A stretch of 64,000 nucleotides of DNA from positions 3,472,001 to 3,536,000 of the forward strand of contig JAKSGN010000003.1 in NCBI GenBank assembly GCA_024180945.1, written 5' to 3'. This document shows, piece by piece, positions 41,118 through 51,315 of the stretch. The first letter of the stretch is position 1. The number at the start of each line of letters is the position of its first letter. Position numbers and translations under genes: made by a program. Source of the DNA: Macrophomina tecta. Lineage: Eukaryota > Ascomycota > Dothideomycetes > Botryosphaeriales > Botryosphaeriaceae. Below the pieces are notes generated by a model that was not told where the DNA came from, searched no databases, and worked only from the letters and a program-made list of their open reading frames with translations.

Positions 41118-43121
41118 ATGCTCCGCTACCGACCAACCGAGATCCGTCTGACCTCCCAGGACGTTGACGACACCACAAAGCGGCTGGCATCACGGCGAGC
41201 CGCAGTGAATACCCGTTCCACCGTATGCCAACTCCCTGGCTCCGCAAGCACAGGCCCCCGCCTTCGCAGGGGTCCTGAACGCTCGTGCGATGAGTCAATT
41301 ACCCATTCAGATACCAGCCACACCTCTCAATTCACTGCCTCTCTCGACTCAGCCGTCGACCCTGTGGAGCGTGCTTCGACTGCTTCCAAAGTGCTGCAGG
41401 ACTCGCGAAGCCAAGAGCCGGGGTCTTCGCCGTCGTACCTGAGCAGCTCGAGCGCGGCAGATGACATTTCGTATACGTCGGAGCCCGAGCTTCCAAGGAA
41501 GTCAGTTCCTCTTGAAGACGTCGATCAGCGGGTCCTTCAGCGGACTTCACTCTCACCCAAAGATCATTATCGTGGCGCAGCCGAAACCAATCCATTACTA
41601 CAGGTCGACGGCACGTCGGATCTTGCAGCACGCGGGTCCGCACGCGTTGGGGAGGCTCCCACGTATGATGCTGCACTGCAGGCCTCTCCCCAAGCAAAGG
41701 CGTCTGAACAACGCACCCAATATCCGAGCGCTCGTTTCGCAACTGAGATAGCTGCGCAGCCGAGCGTTGCCTTGCACCAATTTCGCTCCCCAGATCCACA
41801 TTCGCAAGCTGAGGCCCAGGGACATCATGGTGGCTCCGGTCATTCAGACAGTGGGCCTCCTTTCCAGTACTATATAGCTACTTCCACCGGGACGCACCGA
41901 GGCTTGCCCGTTTGGTACAACGCAAAAGAGGTCAAGAGCCGCCCCAGAGACTCTGTCATGGATGTCTCCTTCGACATGATGCACATGAGGGAGGCTCTTG
42001 AGAAAGATGTATCTCTACGGCATGATCGAGTTCCCTCCATTCGGCTGCCCTCACCCGCGTCTACACACACGTCCCCAGATTCGGAAAGAAAGCACCATTC
42101 TCTTCCAACTCTAACAGACTTCTCGCCTGTGAGACGAGTCTCTCGCCCGCCAAGTGTTAGCCAGGCATCTGACCACAGCAGCCGCCATTTCTTGCAGCCG
42201 TACGATATTCATCTCAGAACAGCTTCGACTCCAGATCTTCTACGTCCGCTTCTCGGACCTCATAGTGCCCCTTCGACAAGCAGCCAACGTGCATGTGGCG
42301 CTACCACAGCAGATAACTCACCAACGACTAGTGCGGCAATGTTGGAGCTGATACGCCAGGACTCGTCACCTCTAGAGCGACTTGAGCAAGAGACAAGATC
42401 GCAGATCTCTCGCGCACCATCGGCCCGGCTTACTTCGGCTACGGCGGCATCATCTCGATCCCAGTCACCAGTATTCGGAGAATTGCGTATGCCTACCTTC
42501 GAGTCTCCGGAGCGACCCTCTCCGCATCGTAGGCGGGCTGCTCGCTATCGGAATGTGCCTACTTTCGCGGAAATACCGAATGCCCCGTTCTCCAACTCTT
42601 TCGACCTTCTTCCCGCTTTCGAGTACTCGCCGCCCAGGCTCCAGCCGGGAACCTTCATAGAACGGTACCCCGGCAGCAATGCAACGGCTGCAGGTCGACG
42701 CCGCGGATCCGGCACCGGTCAGGGAGCAACATCCATGCCCTCGCTTCCAGCCTCGCGTCCCCTCCGGCGCCGCAATTCCGGTCACGGCAGCCACGCCCCG
42801 GCCCAGATACCACGCAACACTCACCTGAGCACCACCAACGCCCATTGGTCTCGGGTCCGTGGCGGAAGTGGCGACGATGCGCTGGAGTTCCGTCGCAATA
42901 CCGTGGGCGGGCAGCAACGATTGCGCAGGTACCGGTCTACTTCGGCGAGGGTCCTTCCGCCATGGCAGGACGAGCAGGAGAATTCGGGTCGGGCGGAACG
43001 CATGGCGGTGATGGCGCAGATCCAGGAACGGAGAAGATATGTGGAGCAGACGAACAACGGAAGGCTGGACAGGACGCCGCCAAGCCTTCGTGGGTTGGAG
43101 AGCACGCTTTTTCAGCATTAG
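41118..43121 (+). CDS. Conserved fungal disordered protein (YRPTEIRLT N-terminus)
   Basis: Single exon of 667 residues when started at ATG 41118; the frame also has an ATG at 41007 that would add 37 residues (cysteine-rich, out of character). I prefer 41118 because the protein then opens with MLRYRPTEIRLTSQDVDDT, a start I associate with a conserved family of uncharacterised ascomycete proteins. The rest is Ser/Pro/Arg-rich with SP-type sites and no globular domain. Near the C-terminus PPWQDEQENSGRAERMAVMA then QIQERRRYVEQ looks helical and conserved. The role is unknown; the composition fits a phosphoregulated scaffold. Confidence 0.7.
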   Translation: MLRYRPTEIRLTSQDVDDTTKRLASRRAAVNTRSTVCQLPGSASTGPRLRRGPERSCDESITHSDTSHTSQFTASLDSAVDPVERASTASKVLQDSRSQEPGSSPSYLSSSSAADDISYTSEPELPRKSVPLEDVDQRVLQRTSLSPKDHYRGAAETNPLLQVDGTSDLAARGSARVGEAPTYDAALQASPQAKASEQRTQYPSARFATEIAAQPSVALHQFRSPDPHSQAEAQGHHGGSGHSDSGPPFQYYIATSTGTHRGLPVWYNAKEVKSRPRDSVMDVSFDMMHMREALEKDVSLRHDRVPSIRLPSPASTHTSPDSERKHHSLPTLTDFSPVRRVSRPPSVSQASDHSSRHFLQPYDIHLRTASTPDLLRPLLGPHSAPSTSSQRACGATTADNSPTTSAAMLELIRQDSSPLERLEQETRSQISRAPSARLTSATAASSRSQSPVFGELRMPTFESPERPSPHRRRAARYRNVPTFAEIPNAPFSNSFDLLPAFEYSPPRLQPGTFIERYPGSNATAAGRRRGSGTGQGATSMPSLPASRPLRRRNSGHGSHAPAQIPRNTHLSTTNAHWSRVRGGSGDDALEFRRNTVGGQQRLRRYRSTSARVLPPWQDEQENSGRAERMAVMAQIQERRRYVEQTNNGRLDRTPPSLRGLESTLFQH

Positions 43122-43972
43122 AGCAGTATTGGGATTCGGATGTTGGGACGATGATGTTGTCGCGTGTTGGGCGGGTTTGGCAGGGGAAGCTTTTGGCAAG
43201 GATTGTCGGCGGACGTTGGTCTCATTGGTTGTGCGGATATACAGGATAAGGAGGGCGGAAAAGACGATTGAACAGCGGGAGCGCGTGTAATGATCAGCGA
43301 CTAAAAATAGAGAGAATCAAGAAAACATTGCATCCTACCTCCTATCCGGTAATTAGGTCATGGTTGTTTAATGGAAGGGGTTTCAGGCAATGGTGAGAGG
43401 AAGAAGCAGGATGACGTGAAGCAGATGCCGAGTCTCCGGGCGGGTGGTGGTGGTGTTGGGACCGTTGGACCCCTCTCGCGCGAGGCTGCCCGCGCCGACG
43501 TCTGAGGAAACTTTGCTCGCGGCTGGCAACTATAGTAAAGACAACCCAGGGTCGCGGCTTCCGATGCTCTAGGCGCCCTTGATGGCGCTTTCTCACTCCT
43601 GGCGACCTGCCCTTTGAGGGCCGCCTTTCGCCGATTCTAAGGCCTGTGACAAATGACCCGGATCGCAAAGCAACGATGCCAGAATCTTCCATCCGCGGCC
43701 TGCGGAGAGCATACAAACGTCTGAGGTTCCCCAGCAGCGCCGGCGCACGCGGATCGCCCTCCACCCCCGCCGCCGCCGGACAACACGAGCAGCACCACGA
43801 CCAGCAGCAGGATTCCGCAGCTGCGCCGCCGTCGTCGTCCCCTCGTTCGCGTCCGCATCCCGCCCCCGCCGACGAGTCGCGCGTCCGTCCGCTCGCTAAG
43901 CCGCCGTCCTCGTCGTCGCCGCCGTCAGCTGCGTCGTTCGCCGCGGGCCCCGCCCCGGCCGTGGCCAGCACC
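43122..43972. other. Upstream region of the CHIP-like gene
   Basis: Contains the 3' flank of the previous gene and the promoter. From 43676 an in-frame ATG would extend the CHIP-like protein by 99 residues of basic, Ser/Pro/Gln-rich sequence; I treat that as possible leader or alternative start rather than as certain coding sequence. Confidence 0.5.
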
Positions 43973-45105
43973 ATGGCGCACATCGCCGAGCAACTCAAGG
44001 ACCGCGGCAACGCCTACTTCAAGAGCGGCGACTACGCCAACGCCGAGGCACTGTACACGCAGGCCATCCAGCGCAATCCGTCTAACCCCCTCATCTTCAC
44101 CAATCGCGCGAACGCCCGCATGAAGCTCGGCAGCTACTCGGAGGCCATCGATGACTGCCTGAAGAGCATAGAGCTGATGAGGGATAATATGAAGGCGTAC
44201 ACGTTTCTGGGTAGGTGCACGCGCGTTTTGGTGGCTTGGCATGGCGAGCGCATTTCCATCGTTGTGAGCTTTGGCGGCGTAAGCGCGGCTGCGAGGTTCT
44301 TAGCGAAGAATTGGGGTCATTTTGGGGGCGGGGGACCATGGCGGCCTTTTGCTGCTTTCCTATGGCGGCCGTTGCGGTGAGGTGGGAATGCGGAAGAGAG
44401 AATGTTTGACTGACGACTGTTTGCAGCAAAGTCACAGCTCGCGCTAAACCACCCAAATGAGGCTCTATCCTCGGCCTTGGTCGCATACGATCTGTGCATT
44501 AAGTCCAAGACACAGACGCGCGACGCGCAGACGATATCTGCGCTAGTTCTGCAGTGCAAGAAGAGCAAGTGGGAGGGCAGGGAAAGAGAGCGGCTGAGGA
44601 GGAAAAATCCATTGCTCGCGGAGCTGGAAGACAAGATCGAGGCGTCGGCCAATCAGGAGTTGGTGATCATCAACGACCGGGCAAGCAGGGGCGAGGTAGG
44701 CGCTGTCGAGGCGGTTGAGGAGCGCAATGCGCTGCAGAAGGCCACGCAGCAGAAGATTGAGGATTTGAGGTCCATCTTTGCCATTGCTGACCCCGACAAC
44801 TTGACCAAGAGGGAGGTGCCCGACTACCTCATCGACAACATTTCCTTTGAGATTATGCACGATCGTGAGTCTCGAGGAGCCGCTGAGCGAAGTGGTTGTG
44901 GATATGCTAAAACAATGCAGCTGTCATCACGAAGAACGGGCATTCTTACGAGAGAGCAACCCTGATTGAGCATCTGAAGCGCAGCCCTACGGACCCTTTG
45001 ACCAGGGAGCCTCTCAAAATTGAGGACTTACGACCCAACATCGCATTGCGCGAAGCATGCAGCGAGTTCTTCGAGAAGAACTCTGGCTGGGTCTATGATT
45101 GGTGA
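43973..45105 (+). CDS. CHIP-like TPR/U-box E3 ubiquitin ligase
   Basis: A quality-control ligase: the TPR part binds Hsp70/Hsp90 tails and the U-box recruits an E2. Three exons: 43973-44210, 44427-44864, 44921-45105; introns of 216 and 56 bp with GTAGGT and GTGAGT donors; 286 residues, close to the roughly 300 usual for CHIP. Residues 1 to about 110 hold TPR repeats (LKDRGNAYFKSGDYANAEAL, PSNPLIFTNRANARMKLGSY). A charged helical hairpin follows (KKSKWEGRERERLRRKNP). The U-box starts about residue 222 (MHDPVITKNGHSYER, rebuilt across the second intron) and ends with the protein (SEFFEKNSGWVYDW). I chose ATG 43973 for its CACCATGGCG context and family length; ATG 43676 would give 385 residues. 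Confidence 0.9.
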
Positions 45106-45908
45106 TTGGCCAGGACCACGACGTAATTCTGGCACCGGCGGTGTACGGTCTTGTAAAACTTGAAGCATTCATTTGGCGTTTTTTGGAAAAACGTATCTGA
45201 GAGATGGACGGTCTCCTTGCGGCGGATACCCCTGCATTATTTCGCACTCACGATGCGAACGGCCAGCCTTGCTTGGGTACAACATGTAATAGTGCTGTGG
45301 CTCGCCGATTTTCCCCATAATTGAGCCAGAGCGAGCAAGAATTTCGATTTCCCATACGCTTATAATGTGTACTTTTGCGTACTTTTGCGTGTGCTTGGAA
45401 GGGAGTGCCGTTCGCCAGCTGGCTACTGTTGAAGTTCGGACGGTGTAGGTCAATGGATTAGCGTGCGTGCGGCAAATTGGAGAAGTCCTTGCAGTCGACT
45501 TTCCAGACATCAGTGTCACCAAGCCTGCCGTCGATGAAGTGAAAGCGAAGGTACATCAGCCAGTTGTTCTCTAGCTGCTCACGGTTTTCGTGCGCATGTG
45601 TAGTGGGACCGCTGGTGGCCGCCTGAATCTGGCGAGTGAGATGGGGATTTTTCCCGAAGTTGGCCCGGCTTATGTGATCAGCTAAGCGAAGCGCGCGCAA
45701 CCCACAACTTCGATTTTCCTCGCAGAGCGACTTGACGACCCTGTAAGACGACACACCGACGACCGACGCCGGGACATAGCCAAGGTGCGTTACGAAAGGC
45801 CCACGATGCGATGCGATGGAAGAGGGCGGATTGAACACGGCGGCGCCAGAATTGCATCTCGCTGGCGAAAAATTCGGACCCTAGGCTAACGACTTGACCA
45901 AACTACAG
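45106..45908. promoter_or_regulatory. Promoter and probable leader intron of RPL15
   Basis: 0.8 kb. Directly before the L15 ATG stands GGCTAACGAC...CAAACTACAG, a branch site and acceptor, so a leader intron ending right at the start codon is likely; GTGCGT at 45785 is a possible donor (124-bp intron). A minus-strand frame at 45838-45458 starts with GTG, not ATG, and is not accepted. Confidence 0.5.
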
Positions 45909-46773
45909 ATGGGTGCTCTCAAGTACGTCGAGGAACTTCAGAAGAAGAAGCAGTCTGATGTGCTGCGCTTCCTTCTCCGCGTTCGCTGCTGGGAGGTATG
46001 AGGAACTCCACCGCCGCCTCTCGCTCGCGAGGACGAGCGAAATTCCTTTTGGTGTCACTCGTTGAACTTTGCTGAGAGTGCATCAATCTAGCTTCGCCAG
46101 CTGAACGTCATCCACCGCGCCTCGCGCCCCTCGCGCCCCGACAAGGCTCGCCGTCTTGGTTACAAGGCCAAGCAGGGCTACGTTATCTACCGCGTCCGCG
46201 TCCGCCGCGGTGGTCGCAAGAGGCCCGTTCCCAAGGGTGCCACCTACGGTACGTTTGTCCGCGGGGAGGAGCAACCATGCTGGAGCCATTGAAATTGGGA
46301 TGGAACAAAATTAGGCGCGAGATTGCTGACGGAATTGGGTTTACAGGCAAGCCCACCAACCAGGGTGTTAACCAGCTCAAGTACCAGCGCTCCCTTAAGT
46401 CCACCGCTGAGGAGCGTGTCGGTCGCCGCTGCGCCAACCTCCGCGTCCTCAACTCCTACTGGATCAACCAGGACTCGACCTACAAGTACTACGAGGTCAT
46501 CCTCGTCGACCCCCAGCACAAGGCCATCCGCCGCGACCCCCGCATCAACTGGATCGTCAACGCTGTCCACAAGGTACGCCTCATGCAATACTTTCTCGCA
46601 AGGAAGAGCAAGAAGACTGACAAGATTGGCAGCACCGCGAGGCTCGTGGTCTCACCGCTACCGGCAAGAAGAGCCGTGGTATCAACAAGGGCCACAAGTA
46701 CAACAAGACCACCGCCGGTCGCCGCAAGACCTGGAAGCGCCACAACACCCTGTCCCTCTGGCGCTACAGGTAA
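45909..46773 (+). CDS. RPL15: 60S ribosomal protein L15 (eL15)
   Basis: A structural protein of the large ribosomal subunit. Four exons: 45909-45995, 46092-46248, 46347-46573, 46633-46773; introns of 96, 98 and 59 bp; phases agree and the product is 203 residues, against 204 in yeast. The sequence is highly conserved and unmistakable: [79 protein letters not shown] and the ending NTLSLWRYR. High expression is expected. A 295-codon frame that reads out of exon 3 through intron sequence is an artefact. Confidence 0.98.
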
Positions 46774-47650
46774 ATGTCGCGTCGCTGAGGCAGGAGTTCT
46801 GGGGGATGGTTGCTGGGCTATTTCAAAAAAGCATCTTCACTATCATTGGGAGATTTCTCGGGTATGGACCGGCTGGTTACCGCTGCTTGCGCTTGTCGTC
46901 GGCTCGGAGGTTGTCCATCAGGTAGAAATGAATGGACGTTCCCATCACGGACGAGAACAAATTAATGACTTGATACCACTTGAAATTTTGAGCCAATTCT
47001 GTCGAGGACCCACGAGCTTCAGACAACATCGTCTCCGGCATGACAGAAGTTGCGGTCAGCGTTGCAACATGATCGCCCTCTTACTCCAAAACGTGCGGTC
47101 AGTCGGTGCTAGCGAGCGAGGACCTGCGTCCGCACTGATACCAATACCATACATGCGAGTGTAGCGAGAAAAACAGAGAGCATGTACTTCCATTCATTCA
47201 CGGTCGGAACATACTAAGCAATTGCGCTGATATTGGGTAAGATCATAACTGGTGTGGGTTGCGGTTTACAACGCATTGCATTGTGCATAATTAGCCCCCA
47301 TACACAGACCTGTTGACCGCTTGGGGGCCAACTTTAGGCGGGCTTGCTGTGCTATGTTTAGACTGCGCAAATCCCCAGCCAGCTGTACCAGTAGCCTCAA
47401 ACATACTACAATTCTCACAGTTGATGCGGCATGCAAGAACTCAAGGGTTTGCTTCACGGAGATCAACATGATGTGTTTGGGACTTGCCTCGACTCGTGGG
47501 ATGAGTTGATGCCGAGGCGGCCACGGTTCCGGCTACCAAGGTTCAACGGAAGGGTATTTGGGTTTTTCCCCCAAACGCATGAGATCACTACAAGGCATTT
47601 ATTAGGATTCCATCCAGCTCAAAGGAGATCTGACCATTTGCAGGGGGGTT
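46774..47650. other. Intergenic between RPL15 and HET gene
   Basis: 0.9 kb without a supported gene. It marks the change from G/C-rich core genes to less G/C-rich accessory sequence. A TTTGGG...CCCAAA inverted repeat lies near 47559-47576, upstream of the HET gene. No TATA box was seen. Confidence 0.5.
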
Positions 47651-49702
47651 ATGAATAATCAGGGTCACTATTCCTATCGGTTCGCACTGTATGCACAGGA
47701 ACATGAAGTAGAGCCGCCGCCTACTCACAAGCAGTATCTGTACGCAGAACTGATGCTTCGAGGACATGGTATCAGCTGACAAAACTCTAGTGAAGGCATC
47801 CCATTTCGATACTCGACATTGCTCCCTGAAACATCTATACGCCTGCTCCATATAGAGCCTGGGTCAGTTGAATCGGTCGTAGTTTGTACAATGTCATCTC
47901 ACCCCGTCACTGAGCTTCCTCCATACGAAGCTTTGTCTTACACGTGGGGCGACTCGCCTCTACGCTTTGGTATATCATGCAATCGACAGCGCTTGGATGT
48001 GGGCAAGAATCTCTGGTGCGCTCTTCATTGCCTGCGCTCCACGGAAGAAAGGCGCACCCTATGGATCGATGCAGTTTGCATTAACCAAACGAACACTGAG
48101 GAGCGCAACCAGCAAGTAGCACTGATGGGACGTATCTATACTGAAGCTAAGAACGTAGTCGTCTGGCTAGGCGACGAAACGGAAGATAGCCCTTCAGCCT
48201 TGCGCTTGATCAGGAATATCGTCAAAAACGAAGGTGTAATCAACGCAGTGTCTCACGCGCGGCCATTGCTTGATGGAGATCTCGCCACGCACAGTTTGCC
48301 TGATCGTTTCCACGCGGATTGGCGAGCAGTGGACAAGCTCTACTGGAGATCTTGGTTCTCTCGGGTCTGGATCATCCAGGAGATAACACTGGCAAAGGAC
48401 GCAACCGTCCTGGTCGGCAGGGACGAGATATCCCGGACGGACCTCCTCACCGCCGCAGTGCTCATCTTCCAGTCAGGTCTCGCGCGATTGACGGACGTGG
48501 AGGTCGTGGAGGTCTGGCGCGTCCTCACCATCACGGACGACTACCATCGCCGCGAGGGGAAGGGTCTGCCGCTGCTGGACCTCCTCATGCTCACCAGAGC
48601 CAGCCGGGCTACCATGCGCGAAGACAAAGTATACGGCCTCCTCGGCCTCTCCTCCGACGCCAACTTGCTAGCCCTCCGCCCGGACTACAACATCTCCAGC
48701 TCCGACCTCTACATCAGTGTCGCAGCGAAGCTCCTCACCTCCTCTTCCTCCTCCTCTTCTTCTACCGGCTCCTCGCTGCGCATCCTCAGCGCCAATGACG
48801 ACCACGCCTGGCGCTCCCACCGCGACCTGCCGTCCTGGGTCCCGGACTGGGCGGCCCTCTCGCGCGCCCTGCCGTACCTGCAGCCCGGCGCAGAGATCCC
48901 CGACCAGCATACCGCAGATCAGCGGCCCCCGCAGCTGCGCCTCTCCCCGGACGGCCGCGTCCTGCACGCCCGCGGCCTCCTCGTCGACGCCGTCTGCGAG
49001 ACGGCGCCCGCGTTCGTGTACACCCGCTACGAGGTCCTGGGGGCGCGCGGCGCCCGCCTGTTCGACGCGCTCCTGCGCCCGGGCAACCGCTGGCTGGCGT
49101 TCCAGTCGATGGAAGCGGCGCGCTTCAGGCGCTGGCACCGCATGGCGCTGGGGAGCGGCGGGCGTCCCGCGGAGGAGGAGAACAAGAAGCAGCGCTTATA
49201 CCCGACGGGCGAGGACATCGAGACCGCCTGGCATCGCACTGTCACCGCGGACTGCTTTCGCTGCGTGGCCACTACCGGGGACCGGGCGGCGGAGGATGGC
49301 CGCGCCTTGATCGATCGGCGCGCGCTGAAGGAGGCGTACGACGCTTTCTATGCGAAGGACGCCGTGTACCCGTATTCGCAGATGCGCGCAAGGCGCGGGC
49401 CACGGCACGAGGAGAAGGATCCGGGCGAGCAGGAGCGTGCGGCAAGGTTTCGTGTTGCCGTCGACCGCGCCGTCACGGCTCGCAGGCTGGTCGTGACGAA
49501 GACGGGGTATCTGGGGATTTGTCCTTCTTCGACCAGAGTTGGTGATAAGGTCGTGGCGCTGTTTGGAGGCCCGACGCCGTATGTCCTGCGCCGCATGCGG
49601 AAGGGGCGGTGGTTGTTTGTCGGCGAGTGCTACGTCCATGGATTAATGAATGGAGAAGTTTACAGTATGGGATTAATGGAGCAGGAGTTCACTATCGTTT
49701 AG
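47651..49702 (+). CDS. HET-domain (heterokaryon incompatibility) protein
   Basis: HET proteins trigger cell death after fusion of unlike fungal individuals and may act in immunity-like responses. Two exons: 47651-47733 and 47791-49702; the 57-bp intron has donor GTATCT, a CTGAC branch site and acceptor CTAG; phase 2; 664 residues. The joined N-terminus runs MNNQGHYSYRFALYAQE and then HEGIPFRYSTLLPETSIRLL, the usual entry to a HET domain. Domain blocks: YEALSYTWGD at ~76, RTLWIDAVCINQTN, VWLGD, and SRVWIIQEI at ~219. Further on KVYGLLGLS and a serine run (from a TCC/TCT repeat) precede a variable C-terminus with no NACHT, WD or ankyrin repeats, so it is a stand-alone HET protein. The first exon cannot be found by single-frame scanning. 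Confidence 0.9.
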
Positions 49703-50239
49703 ATATACTGGTTTTGGGCTGGACATGTTTTGCGGCGGGCTGGAAATAAGGGAAGGTGCTGGTCGGAACATTGAAATACTCAGGCTTTAACACGAGAAAA
49801 AAAAAAGTGCATTTGGTGAGTTGAGGCATTTATCTAATCGCATGCTTGATTATCCTCTGAAACTTTGCGTCCGAATGCTTGGAACTCCTATATGAGCGAC
49901 TGCTGAAGCTCGCGATGCCATCTCCATATCCTTACAATTAACTCTGGAGCCCGCTGAATCTAGGGAAAGGAACCAAATGTCACATCACTTCTACGGCGCG
50001 CTGCCATTCTATACATAGGTTCATATCAAGTATATTGGATGATATTTCTCGGACTCAAGATCGCATTTTGCAGCTGTTGAATGTATGTGCAGAGTTTCAC
50101 TCTGCAGGTCACTGCAGAATGAGGCAGAAACATTCATGTTATGTGGACGTCCTGTCTAGAAATTAATCTTACGATTGCATACGATCTGATTGCGTAAAAA
50201 CTTACACCCTTTGAATGATACCTAGGGTAAATTCGGCGC
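49703..50239. other. Intergenic, A/T-leaning
   Basis: About 0.5 kb between the HET gene and the tail of the small secreted protein gene. An A run occurs at 49797-49806. No gene is seen. Confidence 0.5.
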
Positions 50240-50475
50240 TTAGCAGGAAAAGCCCCTGGGACCACAAATCCAGCTGTTACAACTAGAAATGCAGCCGTCG
50301 TTCTGGCAAGCATCACAGCATTCCTACAAAGCACTCAAAGTTAGCACAGCGGCCAACAAGAGGTGGAAGATAACTTGCTTATTACCTTGCACAGCTGTTC
50401 AGAGGTTTGTTGTGGTGCGGCCAAGATGTTGGTGGAAAGGGCGAGGAGGCCGAGGAGAGTGAAAGTGAAGCGCAT
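50240..50475 (-). CDS. Small secreted cysteine-rich protein, effector-like
   Basis: Two exons: 50475-50386 (30 codons) and 50323-50240 (27 codons plus stop); the 62-bp intron has donor GTAATA, a GCTAAC branch site and acceptor TGTAG; phase 0; 57 residues. Residues 1-20 form a clear signal peptide (MRFTFTLLGLLALSTNILAA) with a likely cut after an Ala before PQQ. The mature part of about 37 residues holds eight cysteines, seven of them in the last 27 residues, spaced C-x2-CC-x2-C-x4-C-x3-C-x4-C-x6-C, enough for four disulfides. A TATA box lies 111-116 bases upstream of the ATG. Small size, secretion and cysteine density are the hallmarks of fungal effectors, hydrophobin-unlike antimicrobial peptides or similar; I recognise no named family. 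It is too short for ordinary ORF scans. Confidence 0.78.
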
Positions 50476-50585
50476 CTTGCTTGTAGCGGAGGCAATCGGA
50501 ACGGAGACCGTAGATAATGATTGGGCGAGTGTCTTGTTTGCTTATCGTCAAACAAGAAGACGGATGCAGCCGCCTTTAAAATATG

Positions 50586-50591
50586 CTTATA
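50586..50591 (-). promoter_or_regulatory. TATA box of the small secreted protein gene
   Basis: On the minus strand TATAAG, followed by a TTTTAAAG stretch, 111-116 bases upstream of the ATG at 50475. Confidence 0.55.
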
Positions 50592-51224
50592 ACCCTTGTC
50601 AGGCCGTCATTGCGTATCTGCCAAGGTGCGGCGTCTTCCCGCGGTTCCTCATTCCATTCGTAATGCACACTGGAGAAGCCAAAAAGATCCGAAACTTCTT
50701 CGTATGGCAAATATTCGGTATGATCCGACCGATTCATGTAGAACAATAGTCTGTATGCACGGCCGTTTGGCTCAAGAAGGTGCTAAAGTCCTGTAGGGAA
50801 GCCACAGGCGGCTGAGGCACAACACCCCCACCAGTTCTCACCATCTGACTGGCTGGCACAACTTCGGGGGCCTTTTCAGGTTGTATTGCGGGGCTTCACC
50901 CACTGGGCGCCGGGCTTCATATGCCGTGTACGGCGCCGAAGTAGGACGGTGCGGCGCATTGTGGATTCCATGCCAAGCTCCGAAGCGTCCAAAGAAAGAA
51001 GGAAAGGATAGGGATGAGGTTGTCACAGCTACTCCGCTCTGGAGCTTGAGGCGTCCCAGAACGCGGAATAAGCTATCTCGCGGCCAACCCCCCTGAACGT
51101 CATAGCAACTCCCTTATTTTCTCTAGCCTGGCATTGACCGGCAAAAGAGTCCGGCATCGATCTTTGCTGTATTAGATCAGTGCCGGTGTGTTTCTTCAGG
51201 CGAATTTTTTTAATGAAGATCACG

Positions 51225-51231
51225 TATAAAT
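51225..51231 (+). promoter_or_regulatory. TATA box of the tannase-family esterase gene
   Basis: TATAAAT, 91 bases upstream of the ATG at 51316. Confidence 0.6.
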
Positions 51232-51315
51232 GGACTGAAAAACCTGCTGCGTGGCAGTCTTCATCTGCACTTGCGGTTCCACCCTTATCTCTCCACTTCA
51301 ACTTTTGGGTCTCTC

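Larger units (their letters stand above)
50476..51315. promoter_or_regulatory. Divergent region between secreted protein and esterase genes
   Basis: 0.84 kb between two start codons facing away from each other; both genes encode secreted proteins and each has its own TATA box (50586-50591 and 51225-51231). No other gene is seen. Confidence 0.5.

Noticed and set aside
45458..45838. 126-codon minus frame upstream of RPL15
   Set aside because: Begins with GTG, has no motif and lies in the L15 promoter/leader.
46277..47164. 295-codon + frame across RPL15
   Set aside because: It reads L15 exon 3 and then intron and exon 4 in a wrong frame; the spliced L15 model explains the sequence fully.
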